A stretch of 64,000 nt of DNA from Cloeon dipterum (Eukaryota; Arthropoda; Insecta; Ephemeroptera; Baetidae), in assembly GCF_949628265.1 (NCBI RefSeq), contig NC_088788.1, forward strand, positions 36,398,959-36,462,958. Reading direction: 5' to 3'. Under the pieces are notes generated by a model, which saw only the letters and a list, made by a program, of their open reading frames with translations, had not been told where the DNA came from and made no database searches. Shown piece after piece: positions 37,731-50,230 of the stretch; within the stretch, counting starts at the first letter, position 1; the number at the start of each line of letters is the position of its first letter. Position numbers and translations under genes: made by a program.

Positions 37731-40135
37731 ATGCGGACCCGGCAGCTGGTATTCGGTTTTGATCGCGGCTCGTCGTTAATAATTTGCCTGTTGTTGGCAC
37801 AGGTAAGTGGACAAATAGTGCCACAATCAGAGCGCTGGCCGTGCTTGTCTGTGTACACAGTTATGTCAATACACAGAGGGACAGCAGCCAAGCATGATTG
37901 ATTGGCGCAAAAATAGTACAACTCGTGAGATTCCTTAAAGAGAGCGAAAATCCTCCAAAATAAAAAATCTTTTGACATTGAGAATTGAGAAAGACGTTTT
38001 TCAAAACAATTTTAGTGGCCAAAAATACAAAAATAATGAAATGTGACGATGTTTCTGTGCACAACAATCGATTCTTGAGAAAAAGTGGATAATTTTTCCA
38101 GCCAAAAAGTCGAGCGCGACGTGCGAACCTTTTCCCCGCCAAAACAATAAGAATGTGAGAAGTGCGCATGCGCCAAAGCTTACTGGATTTGCCAAAGAAG
38201 TCATTCGTACAGGCGGTCTCTTCGCAAGTGCTCAAACCAGCTCTGACGCATGCGCACTTCTCGCATTCTTATTGTTTTGGCGGGAAAAAAGTTCGCACGT
38301 CGCGCTCGACTCTTTGGGCAGAGAAAATATCCATTTTACCTAATTAGACCCTCAAGAATCGATTGGTGTGCTCAGAAAATTCGTCAAAGACGGTATTTAA
38401 CCGAAGATTGTTTGCCAGAGTTGCGGCGGGTCTGACGACCTGGACTTTGACATCACCTTGGCGCTCAACAGAACCAAAGGTATGGCAATGATGGTCGAGT
38501 CGATTCACTCCAGGTGGACAGAAGTGAAGGAAAAAATTCAGACCGAGGCGTTCTCGTCCTTGGCTCTCGCCATAGACTCCCTGGACACAATGGGGGTGAG
38601 CAAACCAAGTTTGGAGCTGCTCGATTTTAACAGCAAAATTCGCAGGTGCCACCGAGCCAACTTCTGGATTTGCAGCACCACTCTGCGGAGACGTTTGCGA
38701 CCTGCGATGACCTGCTGGACAAGGTGCTGCCGCAACTGATTAATTACCGGGTCTTGGTCGGCCGCATTAACGAGCATTTGATCTCGGACGTCGATGCTGC
38801 AGTGATGCACGACCTGCCCACGCTCATCAAGAACACGGGCAACCTCATCGCACTGCTCGACTTGACCCTCAGTGACGTATTTTGGCGCTACGATCTGCTT
38901 AAAGAGACGATAATCGGACTGGCAAGCCTATTCGTTAGTACTTTACTCTTAATTAATATTATTAATTTAGTAAATTTACATCAAAAGTCGAAAAAGCGGT
39001 ACATTTTCTTGGCAGATTTCAATTCCTCTCGTCCAGATCTGCCCAACAGCGTTTGCAAACCTTTTGGGGAAACTTTTTGTTGTGAAACATAATAAGATTT
39101 CAAGTAAGCAGACAGTCCTCACCATTGCTAACTTTGCAGACACTTTTTTTAAATTTTACACTGCTACTTACAATTAGGTCAATTTTGGCTTCAACTGAAT
39201 CCTGAATCATGCATTGGCAACTAGCATTTTCCTTTTCTGATTGGTCGCTAGCGTTCTTCTGCTGCTTTTTACAAGATTTGGACCAAAAACCTTTTCCCCT
39301 GATGTTCGGCACGTCGAGTTATTCAGCTGCTAACTGAATTCTGCCACCAAAAATCCACTGGCACAGTCTAAAAAGAAATTCACTTGGTTTATGATTTTTG
39401 TTGCCAATAATCTTAAATGTTTGAAAACATCGAGTCGCGCGCCTCAATAAATTCCTTTTAAGAAGATCAGAAGTTGAGAACTCTCAGAAGGTATGAATAT
39501 ATAAGCGTCAAATCAATATCATACACTCGAAAAAGCACTACTTTCTAGAATGAGAACGAGTTTTCCAGCCCAAACTGAGCAACTTTCCCCCTGCGCGTTT
39601 TTACCGTCTCTCACCGGTGGGTTTTGATTGCTTTGATGTGCATTCGCGCGGTCGAGAGAAAGAAAGAGGAACTTTGCGCGCTGAGCAAAGAGAGAGATGA
39701 ACGCGAATAAATATGCAACCCGCGTGCCTCGGAATGCGCTGTGCCGAAGGTTGGCATTAGCAGGCAGCAGCTAATCTGAATCCCTTTGTGACAAAAATTA
39801 TCAGCAGCTGTGCTGAGTAATCCCGCTTTAATTTTCATTCCTTTTGTGGTGTTTGCAGCTGCCGGCCTTTTTCCTTTTTCTTTTCGCAGCACAAAGACAA
39901 TTTTCTCTCTCTCTCTCTGCCTTTGTGTATGCTGATTGGTGATGATTAACTTTTACCATTATTTCAGAGTGACCAGGAGGTGGAAGAAGTCGAGCAATCG
40001 ATCAGACAAATTTCAGATTTCATACGTAAAGCGCTCACCTCGATCGATCTCGACAAGTTGGCATTTGAGATGCGCTACGTGGACGCAGTGACACGATTGC
40101 AACTCATCTTCCAGCAAATACATCCATACTTATGA
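37731..40135 (+). CDS. Secreted helical protein of unknown family
   Basis: Exons 37731-37802, 38407-38595 (or 38419-38595), 38646-38876 and 39968-40135 give 219 or 215 residues. Both acceptors for exon 2 are in phase; the one ending at 38418 (TGTTTGCCAG) has the better pyrimidine tract. The first exon is a signal peptide: MRTRQLVFGFDRG then the core SSLIICLLLAQ. The mature chain starts near SCGGSDDLDF, has few cysteines, one sequon (NRT), and long amphipathic helices (KTKGMAMMVESIHSRWTEV, ETFATCDDLLDKVLPQLI, EQSIRQISDFIRKAL). There is no membrane span. I do not recognise the family. The 50-nt intron 38596-38645 is very short. AATAAA follows at 40330-40335. A 5' UTR exon probably lies upstream. 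Confidence 0.7.
38055..38372. mobile_element. Long hairpin (foldback MITE) in the first intron of the secreted-protein gene
   Basis: Arms 38055-38174 and 38245-38372 are inverted copies, sharing CAATCGATTCTTGAG, GTCGAGCGCGACGTGCGAAC and CCGCCAAAACAATAAGAATG, around a ~70-bp loop. Each arm tip at the loop carries TGCGCATGCG. It ends only 35-45 bases before exon 2. Confidence 0.88.
38995..39237 (+). repeat. Truncated copy of the TTAA MITE family
   Basis: Matches the middle and right part of 36861-37295 (ATTCCTCTCGTC, GATTTCAAGTAAG, ACAGTCCTCACCATT). It lies within the last intron of the secreted-protein gene. Confidence 0.65.
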
Positions 40136-40329
40136 AGCCAAAAGACTGAAATATTCAAAATAATTTGCTTTTAAACTAATTTTATAGAAAAAAAAATTTC
40201 GAAACTGACGTGGTTCTCTTACCGACAGCCACATACACTACGTGTTAGTTCGATGTGCATATTTCATCATTTTGTGTATATTGTCTGAGTGTTTCTTTCC
40301 ATTTAAAACCAAATGTGAGCCGTTTTTCA

Positions 40330-40335
40330 AATAAA
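40330..40335 (+). terminator. Poly(A) signal of the secreted-protein gene
   Basis: AATAAA about 195 bases after the stop. Confidence 0.6.
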
Positions 40336-41229
40336 GTTTAACAAGGAAGATCTTTTACAGCAAGGCTATTTTTTAACGCAGTTTTTAGGGCCGCAGAAAA
40401 GAGAGGCGTGCATTTAAAATCAACCTCACACCTAACTACCCTTGAGCAGAAAGCGAAAATAACTTTTTGTGTTTGCATGATAAAAGAAGGCAATAAAGTG
40501 CAAAGTCAACCGTTAAAATGCTAACTGATGGCACGTTTGTTAGGCGAAATTTATGCGATTCGGCTGATAAAATGTTCACTACACAATGCAGCGTGCGGAT
40601 TTTGTTTCAGCGACTAAGCTTTTGTTCCCCGGCGCGGCCACCGTAATTTCCATTTAAAAGACCGTGTGTGGGAATTAAACAAAGTGCCACTCTGCAATGA
40701 ATGTGATCCGCTCTTCTGTATTTACTGAAGGAGAAGCGTTAATTAAAGCAGCGCCTTATTTGAATGCGCTGCAAAATCAATTCCCGGCTGGACCACTGAC
40801 TGAGATATTTGATCTGCGGCCGAGTGGATGAAAGACAACTTGTCGAGCGCCTCATGTGTTTAGAGATTGACGGTGTCTTGAGTGATGAGCTCCGCTTTGC
40901 CTCAAATTTTGACTTGTTTGCTTGGACAAAAAGTAATATAACTCATGACGTGCAAATTTCGCAGAAAACACGTGCTTAGAATTCTCGGCTTCCAATATAA
41001 TGTTTGGGAAGGCACTAGGGAGTTTCTCCGTTGTATTTTCTGAATGTTGGCTGCCCCCCAAATCCGCCTAAACAAAGGGGATTAGCCTACTATGCGCATG
41101 CGCAGATGAAAACACATCTAATTCGCGCTTGATATTGGCTTGATATTTATAACAAACATTTATAACAAAATTTAATATGAATACCTCTAAATAACGTGTT
41201 AAATCGATCCTTCTAAGCCTTTTCCTTAA

Positions 41230-41370
41230 ACCAATACATGTTATGAAGATATTAGATTATTTATTTTTCATTTATACATCAGTACAGCAATTAAAGTTCC
41301 TTTATCCTTTACTTCACTACCTGAGTATTTACAAATAAAAGTCAATTCAAAACACAAGTAAAAGAAACCA
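41230..41370. repeat. Dispersed repeat family R3, copy 1
   Basis: TTTATACATCAGTACA, CTGAGTATTTACAAA and GTCAATTCAAAACAC recur in order at 54755-54860. About 110 bp, AT-rich and non-coding. Confidence 0.55.
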
Positions 41371-42410
41371 ATATCACTGAAACATAGTGTATACATTTCA
41401 ACTATTTACAAGGTGATATGAAGTGTAAAAAATGTTGCACTACATTGTCGGCCTGAAATCGAGAAATTCATCTATTAATGTATAATGTGTGTTCTGTTAT
41501 TTTTTAGAGAGAAATTTTAAACTAATTGATAAAATAATGAATTGATCGGCTACTAATTTATTTACCAATAACGTTAATATACGGAGAACAAATAAATATA
41601 AAACTGAACTTAACGAATCGTTAAAAATTTAATTTTGAATGTTGCCAGTTGTATTGTGAAATCCAGTGGAAATGGGAAACGAATAAAGCTGGCTGTATAT
41701 TACTGACCGATATCTCATTGAAATAACCCTTCTATTATCTTGTTGCAGTACTCTCATTTCCGATGAGTATTCATTTCCATCAATTTTGAGTGTCTGGTCG
41801 GTACTGCGTGTGCTGGGGGAAATGAGTCTATTTGGAAATGACGCTGTTTGTGGCGATTAAAAATACAACTGTGTTGGCAAAAGTGGCCAATTTTCCACTT
41901 GGTTTGGCGACGATTTGCATCCGACAGCAGAGGAAATTGAGAGAGCGCAGTGAGGAGAGAGAAAAAGAAGGCGGCCGAGTAATGAAGTGAAGTGCAAAAT
42001 CTCTAGAACGATCTGGCTGCTTCGTTGTCGAGCGCATTCTCGCTGATTGCTGGCCTTCGCAGAGACGCCCGCCCGCCCGCCTTGCCGTGCACCCTCGGGA
42101 GCGATTCGAGAAGGGAAACGGCACAGGTGCATTCATTGTTTTAATTAATTCAGGCTCGGTGAATGGGATCACGTGGGCGTGTGTGTTAGCTTGCTTGCGT
42201 AATGGTTGCCTCGCGGGCTTCGATCGCGTTTCGCAGCCTTCGAGGAACCGCGTCAAGTATTCATGAAGCGTGCATTGCGCGTCTAATATCAATTGAAAGA
42301 GCGATAATGTATTACCTCCGTCGAGAATCGAACTGTGAAACGGTCTGTTTAGGAAGCAGGGTATTCAATTCAATTCAATTTTACACGCTCCGTAAGTGCG
42401 TTGGCTCGTA
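41370..42410. other. Intergenic, no gene seen
   Basis: 41920-42130 is GC-richer with CCCGCCCGCCCGCC and could be a promoter. No exon can be supported. Confidence 0.35.
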
Positions 42411-42414
42411 TTGT

Positions 42415-42830
42415 TAAGGCATTCTCAGGAGTGTCAGAGCAATGGGAGGTATTTGAGCAGTTCGGAGATCTAATACTGGCCACCCAATGTCAGAGATGGC
42501 AAAAAGTGGTTAGTTTAGTGACTCGAAATGCTAAAATTGCTCAACGGGCTGGGAGGCGACTCGCTACTTGCTGGTTTGCACCTTTCCAGCATGCATGATT
42601 TGGCTTCACGGGACGAATGTCTAGCGTTTAAAAAAAGTCCTCGGTGCGGAGGCAAGTGGCCCTTGAGTGGGCTGGGTCCCTGTGCGGCCTGGTGCGCCCA
42701 TGTTATCCGTTCGCGGTGTTATTGGGACCCGGGTGCAGTGCGCGCCCTTCCCGGTCCTCGGGCAGGGATAAGAAGAGCACAAAAAAATGCACAATTAGGA
42801 CTCGTTCTCTACATGAATTTGTGACGTCCA
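42415..42830 (+). repeat. Dispersed repeat family R2, copy 2
   Basis: Longest copy of R2. The left part matches 26590-26800 and the whole matches 52590-52930 in reverse, including CTTTCCAG, ACGAATGTCTAGCGTTT and GCACAATTAGG. Confidence 0.65.
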
Positions 42831-42884
42831 AAAAGCGCGAGAGACAATTTTGGAGGCTACTTGTTGAGAATTAACCATTCAGCT

Positions 42885-43080
42885 GATCAGGGAAGGTCGA
42901 CACGAGTCTTTTGGTGGGTATTTTTTTACGGTTCTGTGGTTAGAACTCGAGATTTGTTTTAAAATACGAAAAGTCGAAGTATTCGTTCTTTGGCGTTTCT
43001 CGAACGCTAAAAAGAACACCACTCTGAAATTTTCACACATGACAACTTTCAAGCTCATTCTCAAAATTCCGAAACTCAGA
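42885..43080 (-). repeat. Dispersed repeat family R1, copy
   Basis: GGGAAGGTCGACACGAGTC, TAGAACTCGAGATTTG and GAAATTTTCACACATGACA match other copies. Confidence 0.5.
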
Positions 43081-43939
43081 TATATTTGTAACCTGCTCTG
43101 TTTGGATAAGCAGAGCAATATTTACTGTGAAAGTTCCGTCAACGCTGCAGATGAAGACACATCTCTAAAAATTCTTTCACCATCAGCATCAAAACTGCGG
43201 ATTCAACACCCTGGGGTTTTCTGTTAGTCTTTTGCTATATGGTGCAAAAAGTTGTGCGATGCGCGTGGCGTGCATCGCAATCAGCTCAGCTGACGGCAGA
43301 AACGCTGCAGATGAGGGCGATGATGATGTGCATGTTAAATAGCAGTAAATTCATCTCAAAGTCGGCACTATCCCAATAGACTGTAAACGAATATCGCAGT
43401 GTTACGCTACACTAAACACTTGCTGAGATTGATTTTACATTTTCTACAGTAGAAATCCTTTTTATATCACATTTTCTGAATAAGTTATTAGGCGACACTC
43501 AAATATAGGTCACGATTTATTTAGACTAAAATAGTAAAGAAGTTTTCATTCATTGGATGTCTCAAACCGAGCAAGATTGAAATTGGTGCGTCTGCAGGAT
43601 AAATGAGACAGCGGGAATGTTTAATCTCAAAGAAATTGAACCATCAACAGTATATTGAAATGCAAGTCAACTTCCGCCGATAATAAAAGAGAGGATATTC
43701 GTGCCGTCAAAAGGGGAACGCGATAATTGAGACGCGAACAAGAAAATTAATCCAGGTCGCGCGACAGAGGCAAACAGCAGGGATTTTAATTATCCGTTAA
43801 CGACCCCAGACGCCGAATTGCACGAATAAAATTGAATTATTCCGAATTGAAAAGCACAAGTAGCGAAGAAGTAAAATAAAAATGTCCCAAAAGCCATTCT
43901 GATGCAAATGCGAGTGGGAAATGAGTTGGCTGGCGTCAG

Positions 43940-44187
43940 CGGGCGTAAAATTCGAGGCTCAACCTCAACAGTTCGCGTTTCGTTCGGCGCGGCGAGCGCG
44001 AGAGAGCGTGCGGTAGGCCAGGGGGTGGCAGGGGCACATGCGCCGGCGTTGGGGGCGGCTCGGCGGCTCCGGCTGCTGCCTCCACTCAGTGTTTCTTGGG
44101 GAAGCGCCTGCTGCGGCCGCCGCCTCTCGATCGCCACTCTCCAGCAGTTTGTGCCGCCGAGACTCTTCAGCAGCTCTGCGACGCCGG
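43940..44187 (+). promoter_or_regulatory. CpG-rich promoter and non-coding first exon of a gene running right
   Basis: A GC- and CpG-rich island in AT-rich surroundings. CACTCAGTGTTTC at ~44083-44095 contains the arthropod initiator TCAGT. The following ~95 bases (GCGGCCGCCGCC, CTCTCCAGCAG) contain no ATG and end in GACGCCG before the donor GTGAGT at 44188. This looks like a 5' UTR exon. The frames open across it on both strands are GC artefacts. Confidence 0.5.
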
Positions 44188-44509
44188 TGAGTCACAAACT
44201 TTTGCCCCGCACCCCAAGTCGTGCACCCACCACCCCTCGGATAAACATCCGAGTGCACAGCCGTTTTTCTTCTGGGTACACGCATTTTTCATCCCTTCGC
44301 TTGATCAACTGCCTGACAAAACTTTCTGCAATGCCGGCTTACTTGGCTTGGATTGGCTTGGATTGGCTGAAAAAAATGGTTGTAAAGGGATGTTCAATGT
44401 TTTACATAGAACTCAAGCGAATGATTGCCATTTCCTCTAAGCGTTCCAATTTATCCCTTTTCTGCTGACATCGGATGGAAGCAGGAGAGGCATAAACGAT
44501 CAATTTATT

Positions 44510-44790
44510 AACTTAAAGTGGATTGATTTGAGTTCTTGGATGCAATGAGTAGTTGATCGATAAACAATTTGTATTAAATTTGCAAAAGAAAAAATTCAAA
44601 TTTTCTCCAAATTTCCAGCGCTTGACCACATTTTCTAGCCAGATTTCGATTCCTCTCGTCGAAATTTTTCCAGCAGCGCATAAAACCATTTAGGGAAATT
44701 CTGTGTTGCGAAATAAAATCACAATTTAAGTAAGAAGACAGTCCTCACCATTTGAAAAACATGCTAACTTTGCATCAACACTATTGGAGG
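44510..44790 (+). repeat. Diverged copy of the TTAA MITE family
   Basis: Starts CTTAAAGTGGATTGATTTG and keeps GATCGATAAACAATTTG, GATTCCTCTCGTCG and GAAGACAGTCCTCACCATTTG in the family order. The right end is missing. Confidence 0.7.
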
Positions 44791-47700
44791 AAATAAATTC
44801 TCTGTTATTGGTTTAATTTTTCCTCAGGACTTTATGCAAATTGGTTTGCAAACTAGTAGTAATTAAAATAAAAACACTTTACTGTCCTAAAATTCAAAAC
44901 ATCCTGACCCAAAAAAACCGTCACTTTGTTTTTGCCAGTGGCAAAATTTTGGCAGCGTGATGTTTTGACTGAAAAGTCTGACACAATCGATAAATCTGGG
45001 CCACTCTTTGCCACATTTGATTAGCGAATTTGCCATTAGCACTTTTCCAAAAAACGGAGCACGCACATCCATTTGGTAATGAACGCTTGATGCTTGGCAC
45101 GTCGGTAAACCGCTTCTGCACACCTCGGCGGAACCTTTTGACTCGCTCAAAGAGCAATCTGCTCTTTTGCGTATACTCACTCACTGACTCTCATCTCGGC
45201 TAATTATGTTGCCGCGGCCCTCGCGGCGATCGCAGAAGCAAATCTGCGCCGAGACTAATGAGACGCTCCTCAACGTACGCCTTGTTCCATCTTGGCAGTC
45301 TCCCTCTGGAGTTCCGCAAAACTCTGTGATTAAAAAACTCTGTCTCTGTGGGCTTGACGTAAGTGAGTGTGCGACCTGATTGTGCAGATTAAATGTATTT
45401 TTGTATACACGTGCGCGCGGCAAAATATGCTCGATTTGCCGGGCATTGCCATTTCATATCGCTTGCATAACTCGGACACTGGAAATAGGGTGGCTTATTT
45501 TTGTTTCAGCCGAGTTGTTTGTGACCTGGAAAACGTTAAAAAAATGTATAATTAGCATCAGAAATAGCAAAATGTTAGAGTTTCGCCTCGAGGCCAGACG
45601 GAAAATTGCATAAAAGCGTACCTTCTGTTTCCACAGGCATTCGCCTGCATGTATAAACAGTATTTTCCACCGTGGAGAGCTTTTATGCGAACGAGAGAGT
45701 TGTTGATGTGGTTACAAGCCACAAAAACAAAACTTCTGTGGTTAATTAAATCATTTCGTTTCCATATCTCTCCTTTCGGCCGGCAGGAAAAGATGAAGTT
45801 GCATACGCTGGCAAGCAAAATGTCAGGAAAAAAGAGCGTTTAAAGAATCAAGATGCCATTTTCTGAAAAACCCCCCAGGGTGGCTGGGGTGATATCAGAA
45901 ACGACACTCAGCGAGAGACTCCCCCATAAAAATAGACAGCCTTCTCGCGAAAATCCAATATGTGCAAGACGCGTGCGTTCTATCTGGAGAGCCTTGAACA
46001 ACTTATATTTATTCCCGGCCAATTTAGTTTTACAATGGGTTTGTGCGTGCAAATAGCAGCCCGGCTGCTTTATTCCAGAGCGTCGTTATTGTTTTTCTTT
46101 GGTTGTCTACATCGCTGGCATACGCACACCATGCTACCATAATACACAGAAGGTGGATCCACACACAATGCATAAACAAACAGGGGATGAGTCTCGCTCT
46201 TCGCGAGGAGTGGAGCAGACTGCAATTGTACACGCTTATTGCTGAAACAACAATAGCGCGCCGGCATTATCATCAAAGAGAACAACTGCAATTGCAGACG
46301 CGCCAAAGGGTCGCTGACGTTTTGATCAGTTCCTTAAGACATATATCATCTAGACGGTGAAATAGATTCGTGCAACGAGTCACAGATTGTAATTATTCGT
46401 CGCGTGCGATGAATGGATCAGAAGGCTTGCAAAATATTTTCATTTCTGCGACAGTGCTTATCGATTTCTGTAAGGGTAAAATTAGGTCGGTCAGCTGGAT
46501 AGCTCGACAAAATTTGCCGGAAATCGAAAACCCGGTTTTTGCATGGTTAGATCCTGGCAAAAAGTGCTCCAAGAACCAATCAGATAATGCATGCGTCAGC
46601 TTAGACCAATTTGTCGCTGTGGCTCTGCTGTCTCGATCTTAGACCAAGCAGAGAACCGCTCCCAATGCGTTCTTGTTTTTGCAGATTCGTCAGATGTACC
46701 CAGGAATCGATAGGCACTCTAAAAAATAAAATTCCAGGGCTATTTACAGATAAATGGGGTCAGTGTTTTATAGTGATGTTGTAAATCGTGCTTTCAAATA
46801 GTTCAATTTCTTCAAATAGTAGTTTCATGTCGACTTCAAAAGAGCATAAACGACATTTGATTGAAAAAGTTCCAAGCGCAACAAATCGAATGGGCAAAAA
46901 GGCTTGGAAAGTCCACTGAATCGTAAATTTCTCGATTGAAATATCAAAAACACTTAAAAACTTGCTCAGTATCGCCAGTAAAGAGAGTTTCGTTTTGCTC
47001 TGTTCCATGCTGATGCAACAATCTATAGTGTTTTATGACCACGGAGAAAACCAAGTACATTGTTCATACGTTCAATTTTCATAGCCCTTGTTGCACAATA
47101 CAGCAGGCAATGCATTTCTCACACCTATTATCTACACGTCAAGAAAGTGGCGAGTGGGAAGGCTCAACAGAAACACGTCTTTTTATCGGCTCGCAAGGAA
47201 AATTAATCAATAATACTGATATGAAGTACTATCTTTTATTAATCCAATTGGCTATAAGTATGCACGTGGGTCAGCTTGCTATTGATCCATTTTCGCTTTG
47301 AGACGTGTTGCTTTTGAGCCGCCCGCTCAATTTTGATTACTCAAGAAATCAGGCAATCAAATCGATTTGATGTAAAAGCTGATAAAGTGCATGTTGTTTT
47401 GCTAATCATATAAAAGCTCATATTTTGCAACATTTATTTTATCAGTTTACGCTCATGCACTACTCAAAGTTTTAGCGTTGAGCATTGCATAATAGATCCA
47501 TTATCGAGAGTAACAACTCACACGGCTCCTGAATGAATATTTTTTGCTAAAGCAGCACATCAAAGGATTTACTATTTATTTATTGTCATTGTGCAACATG
47601 TTGCGGATGAATTTTTTCTCCTTTCCTGTTGAACTTTTCAAAAAAGGTATTATATCTAATTAATGCTTCATCAGCAACGTAGAAATGCCATTTTGAACTA

Positions 47701-49205
47701 CCAAGTGAGATATTTTAGTATGGGGGATAAAAGTTAAAGTCAAATTAAAAGGAAGCTGTACCTGCCAAACAGCCTCATAGTATTTTTCTCTTCAGTTTTC
47801 CCATTTGCTAATTAAAAATAACATGAAAGGAACAAATGAACATGCTATTTTTAGTTTATGAAACATCTTTTGCTTCTAATTTATTCTGTATTCTCTAAAA
47901 TTAATAATACAAAGGGTATGAAATTTAGGCGAGAAGCTAAAACCATATTTCTACCTACACACAAAGCGCACACATCCTGGAGGCCTCGTTATTTTGTTTG
48001 TTTAGCATCGAGCACCTGCGGTGAGCTGTTGATACACACGTGGGGCTCGCTCGCCATAAGCACTGCTCTCGCTCTTTATTCCTAATCCGCTTTTCGAGGA
48101 GCGGAAAATACGTGTGTATAAATAAGCGCTCTTTTTTCCCGCTGCGCTCGGACACAAAAGTTTGAGCAGCACTTTGCGCCGCCGGAACGGAAAGTATTGT
48201 GTGTGTATTTTATCCGCTGCGCCATGTATGGTAAATGAAAATAGCGCCGGCGGAAAATGGGAAAAATCTGCTGCGCGGATGTTTCTCGACTAAGAATGCC
48301 GCCGAGAGGAAAAATCCGTAGCCAGCCGCTCTACTTTTCTCTGCGCAGAGAAAACGAAAGACGAGAGAAATGTAGTCGCACACAGCAATGCGTCTGAATT
48401 TCGCCCAATAATGGCGTTCAATCCATTCGGTGGAATGAAGCGAAATCCAAGTCTCTTGTTATTTTGTCATTGCCTTTCTGTCCGTCGGATATGCGTCCAT
48501 TATTTATTATCCAACAGCATCCCGGTGCTGCTGGTCTCAGCATATTTAATTAGAGTTAACAATTTGGTTATTTAAGTTTGCCGCCTCCGTGGGCGTCTTC
48601 GTCGAAGTTTATATCCAATTACATTGGCCTATAGGGTGAAAATTATCCTGCCAGGCTTCGAAAACATTGAAGCCGTTTCGCCCTCTTAGAAAAAAATGAA
48701 CTCTTAGAAAAAAATGAATTGTTGCGGTGGAAGCAGCTCATCCATCCCGTTCCGATAAAGCCAATATGTTGTGTCTAAAGAAGGGCCGTTTTTGTTGGCG
48801 TGGTCGCTTTTGAGTCACACCCGCCGAGACTGCAGATGTAATCATTCTCTGCCCGAATCAATATTTGCCCGCAAGCAGTCTGTCGCCGGCCGAAGGAAAG
48901 CGCACTGTTTTGTTCCTCGAATCTGTTCCGACACACAACAAGAATGCGCATCGATTTTCCGCTGACCTTACGCAGTAAAATTTATTCAGCCAGCGCATTC
49001 TCACTCGGAAAATTCCGAAAGAAGGCATATATTTTATTTATTGCCGGGCACGCAGAGTGCGCGCGGCGACGCGAAATCTGGCAAATCTCGCCACAGAAGG
49101 GTAGCTCTTTTTTCGCGTGTTTGTGTAAGTTAACTGTTTGGCGGGCGTCCAATAAAAATGGTACAACATGCAAGCGCGTCTCTCGCACATATCAATAAGG
49201 CTGCG

Positions 49206-49229
49206 CGAGAGAGAGAGAGAGAGAGAGAC
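49206..49229 (+). repeat. (GA)n microsatellite
   Basis: About eleven GA units. Confidence 0.95.
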
Positions 49230-49549
49230 GACCGAAATAAACCTCGAAGCATATTGGCCACGCCGGCATCCAAGAAATGATACACACGCAATGAATTTCA
49301 AATGAAATATGACGTTGACGTCGATCAGGCTGTCGATGTGCTGCTGCCGGGGAAGAACACTTTCCCTTAAAACCAACCCCTCCAAACCACCCCAGACGAA
49401 AATAAGAGACAGCGCAGCATATACGGATTTAAACAGGCTGCAGCGTCTCATTTTCAGGGACGTGACAAAAATTTTGTACATGTTATTTAGGGACTAAATA
49501 ACATCTTTATGCACAGAAGGAATTGTTTTTCATTGAAACAGCTTACTAA

Positions 49550-50230
49550 CTAGGAGAGATATGTGCAGTTTTTGTAAATCTGATGATTATAAGCCGGGAT
49601 TTGGTGAAAAACGTACTTCTCTTACATAGTGCGCCAACTAAATTTCGAATTATAAGAGTGAAATTTACAAAAATTGCATATCAACCGAATTGTCTTCACG
49701 TCCTATGATTAACTGAAGTCGTTTCAGGATGATAAACATGAAATTCAGTGAGACGCAAACAATAAAATTTTGTAAAATTGTATCTAGGGGAGATTTAGAC
49801 GAGTCTAGTGGTGTTTGGTTTTTGAAAATCTGATTGATTGTTAGAAGCTGAGATGTGGGTGTGCGAACATTTTTCAAAACGCATAAAACATTTGTACTAT
49901 TTATTTAATAAAAATAAAAGCAAATAAAGTCAATTCCAAATTTCAGTGATTTTAACTTAATTTTTTGCGTTCTACAAGATGTTAATATCGAACTTTCAAA
50001 ATTTAAAACCATGTTCAAAATTGAGTTTTAATTCGAAATTTAGATTTTGTAAGTAAACAGGATAGTTGTTCCACTTGATAATACGTGTTTAACGGTGTCT
50101 GAATTTTTACGACCAATTTGAACTGATCTGGAATAAACTCAAAAATTCCAAAACCGAAATTCAAGTGCCGTAAAATCCGCAAATGTGGGAAGGTCGGGAC
50201 TTTCTCAGTGGCGTTTCCGGTAAAATAGCT
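49550..50230 (-). repeat. Dispersed repeat family R1, two adjacent copies
   Basis: Two starts of the same motif series: GTGCAGTTTTTGTAAATCTGA at 49563 and TAGTGGTGTTTGGTTTTTGA at 49805. Each is followed by the CGGGATTTGGTG / CTGAGATGTGGGTG block. Confidence 0.5.

Noticed and set aside
41828-42292. 154-codon minus-strand frame
   Set aside because: Low-complexity composition, no recognisable motif, overlapped by other open frames.
43902-44468. 188-codon frame over the CpG island and its antisense partner
   Set aside because: Ala/Arg/Pro-rich in both directions, crosses the predicted donor at 44188, no homology recognised.
48105-48180. TATAAATA-containing promoter
   Set aside because: A TATA-like box near 48117 is followed by no exon or donor that I can support.
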